Below are positions 62,399-64,000 of a stretch of 64,000 nt of DNA, one piece after another (the first letter of the stretch is position 1; each line of letters begins with the position of its first letter). The translations under genes were made by a program, and so were the position numbers. Location: positions 1,116,001 through 1,180,000 of the forward strand of contig NZ_JAUSYG010000001.1 in NCBI RefSeq assembly GCF_030816725.1. The letters run 5' to 3'. Under the pieces are notes generated by a model, which worked only from the letters and a program-made list of their open reading frames with translations, made no database searches and had not been told where the DNA came from. The DNA comes from Pseudarthrobacter defluvii. Lineage in GTDB: Bacteria > Actinomycetota > Actinomycetes > Actinomycetales > Micrococcaceae.

Positions 62399-64000
62399 CT
62401 AGGTGAGGCCCACTGGGTTGCCGTCCGCGTCCACGTCCATCCGCAGAGCGGCCGGGACGGCGGGCAGGCCCGGCATGGTCATCACCGCACCCGTCAGGGC
62501 CACGATGAATCCCGCCCCGGTCTTGGGCAGCAGGTCGCGGACGTGGATGGTGAACCCCTTGGGGGCGCCCAGGCGGGAGGCGTCGTCCGTGAACGAGTAC
62601 TGCGTCTTGGCCATGCAGACCGGGAGCGAGCCCCACCCGTTCCGCTCGATATCGGCCAGGCGTTTCAGGGCAGGCACGGAGAAGTCCACGCCGTCCGCCC
62701 CGTAAATCTCCTGCGCGATGGTGCGGATCTTGTCCTCTACAGGCAACTCCAGCGGATACAGGTGCCGGAAGCTGCTGGGTGCCTCCACTGCCTGGGCAAC
62801 CAGGGCGGCCAGTTCGTCACCGCCGTCGCCCCCGCCGCCGCGGCCCCACACATCAGCAACGGCCGCGCGCACACCCTCCGCGGCGCACCAGGACAGCAGC
62901 CAGTCAAGTTCCTCGGTCGAATCGGACGAGAACCGGTTGATGGCCACCACCGGCGTAACCCCGAACTTCTCGACGTTGTGCACATGCCTGCGAAGGTTGA
63001 CCACCCCCGACTCGAGGGCGGCCACATCCGGCCGGGTCAGCTGGTCCTTGGCCACCCCGCCCTGCATCTTCAACGCCCGCACCGTTGCCACCACCACGAC
63101 GGCGGACGGGGCCAGGCCGCCATAGCGGGCCTTGATGTCCATGAATTTTTCGGCCCCCAGGTCGGCCCCGAATCCGGCTTCCGTCACCACAATGTCAGCC
63201 AACCGCCGGGCGGTCTGCGTGGCAATGAGCGAGTTGCAGCCGTGGGCGATGTTCGCGAAGGGGCCGCCGTGCACCAAGGCAGGGGTGCCGGCGATGGTTT
63301 GCACGAGGTTCGGCTTGACCGCCTCCTTCAGGAGCAGCGTCAAGGCCCCCTCCACCCCAAGGTCCGCCACCGTCACGGGTTTCCGGTCGTACGTGTAGCC
63401 GAACGTGATCCGGCCCAGCCGGGCGCGCAAGTCCGTCAGGTCCGTGGCCAGGCAGAACACGGCCATGATCTCGGACGCCACGGTGATGTCGAATCCGTCC
63501 TGGCGCGGCACGCCCTGCGTGGGTCCGCCGAGGCCGATGACCACCTCCCGCAGGGACCGGTCATTCATGTCCAGCACCCGTTTGAAGGTCATCCGGCGCG
63601 GATCGATGTTCAGCGCGTTGCCTTGGTAGATATGGTTGTCCACCAGCGCCATCAGGGCGTTGTTGGCCGATGTGATGGCATGGAAGTCGCCCGTGAAGTG
63701 CAGGTTGATCTCATCCATGGGCAGCACCTGTGAATAACCCCCGCCGGTGGCGCCGCCCTTCATGCCCAGAACCGGGCCCAAAGACGGCTCCCGCAGCGCG
63801 ATCATCACCTTGTGGCCGGCGCGGGCCAGGGAATCGGCCAGGCCCACCGTGGTGGTGGACTTGCCCTCACCGGCAGGGGTGGGCGACATCGCCGAGACCA
63901 GCACCACCTTGCCGTGCGGACCCGGGGCCGCGAGCCTGGCCGGATCGATCTTCGCCTTGTACCGCCCGTACTGTTCCAGCGCGTCGGCATTGACCCCCAC
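62399..64000 (-). CDS. fhs: Formate-tetrahydrofolate ligase (5' end beyond the window)
   Basis: 533 residues are visible; the frame is open at the window edge, and the usual N-terminal ~25 residues lie outside. It makes 10-formyl-tetrahydrofolate from formate, ATP and tetrahydrofolate. ATP loop [40 protein letters not shown], and [20 protein letters not shown] are hallmarks, with [17 protein letters not shown] and [20 protein letters not shown] at the end. It is transcribed toward the right hairpin of the nuclease cassette. Confidence 0.95.
   Translation of the reverse strand: MGVNADALEQYGRYKAKIDPARLAAPGPHGKVVLVSAMSPTPAGEGKSTTTVGLADSLARAGHKVMIALREPSLGPVLGMKGGATGGGYSQVLPMDEINLHFTGDFHAITSANNALMALVDNHIYQGNALNIDPRRMTFKRVLDMNDRSLREVVIGLGGPTQGVPRQDGFDITVASEIMAVFCLATDLTDLRARLGRITFGYTYDRKPVTVADLGVEGALTLLLKEAVKPNLVQTIAGTPALVHGGPFANIAHGCNSLIATQTARRLADIVVTEAGFGADLGAEKFMDIKARYGGLAPSAVVVVATVRALKMQGGVAKDQLTRPDVAALESGVVNLRRHVHNVEKFGVTPVVAINRFSSDSTEELDWLLSWCAAEGVRAAVADVWGRGGGGDGGDELAALVAQAVEAPSSFRHLYPLELPVEDKIRTIAQEIYGADGVDFSVPALKRLADIERNGWGSLPVCMAKTQYSFTDDASRLGAPKGFTIHVRDLLPKTGAGFIVALTGAVMTMPGLPAVPAALRMDVDADGNPVGLT

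Overview
The window is high-GC actinobacterial DNA that fits Micrococcaceae of the Arthrobacter/Pseudarthrobacter type. The grounds are strongly biased codons, GTG/TTG starts, ribosomal proteins with Ala/Glu- or RGG-rich tails, an actinobacterial-type Ino1 (inositol for mycothiol and phosphatidylinositol), a GlgX-TreY-TreZ trehalose operon and a Gram-positive-style Tad pilus. Assignments rest on reading the translated proteins; no database search was run.

Layout. At 1-303 lies the 5' part of a GH1 beta-glucosidase gene on the minus strand. The S10 operon (700-6052), spc operon (6567-10713), secY-adk-map (10924-13710), infA-rpmJ-rpsM-rpsK-rpoA-rplQ (18425-21628), truA, and much further on rplM-rpsI (41616-42604) form one broken ribosomal superlocus. 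Two blocks interrupt it. The first is a sugar ABC transporter plus a P1-family peptidase (13802-18253) between map and infA. The second is about 19 kb (22555-41321) between truA and rplM, holding a sensor kinase/response regulator pair, a histidine-less Hpt protein and two complete Tad (Flp pilus) operons in tandem on the minus strand. The right third holds cell-envelope and carbon metabolism: glmM, mscL, an orphan gene, a VanY-like carboxypeptidase, coaA, glmS, acpS, a bifunctional NAD(P)HX repair enzyme, glgX-treY-treZ, an aldo/keto reductase, ino1, a DUF559-type nuclease-like gene bracketed by two matching hairpins, and most of fhs.

How the genes work together. The left part builds ribosomes, RNA polymerase alpha and the Sec channel. 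Each Tad operon has pilin, TadE/TadG-like minor pilins, CpaB, CpaE, CpaF, TadB and TadC. They share one visible prepilin peptidase, and there is no outer-membrane secretin, as expected for a monoderm. GlmS and GlmM feed UDP-GlcNAc. GlgX, TreY and TreZ convert glycogen to trehalose.

Points most worth a second look: (1) the hairpin-nuclease-hairpin cassette at 61284-62384; (2) a one-base frameshift in the essential rplF gene, probably a sequence error; (3) an intrinsic terminator lying inside the first codons of truA, whose mRNA looks leaderless; (4) a Tad/two-component island in which the Hpt lacks its histidine and the CpaE receiver domains lack their aspartate; (5) a repeated pattern of -10 boxes 6-7 nt before start codons. 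No tRNA, rRNA, IS element or CRISPR array was recognised.
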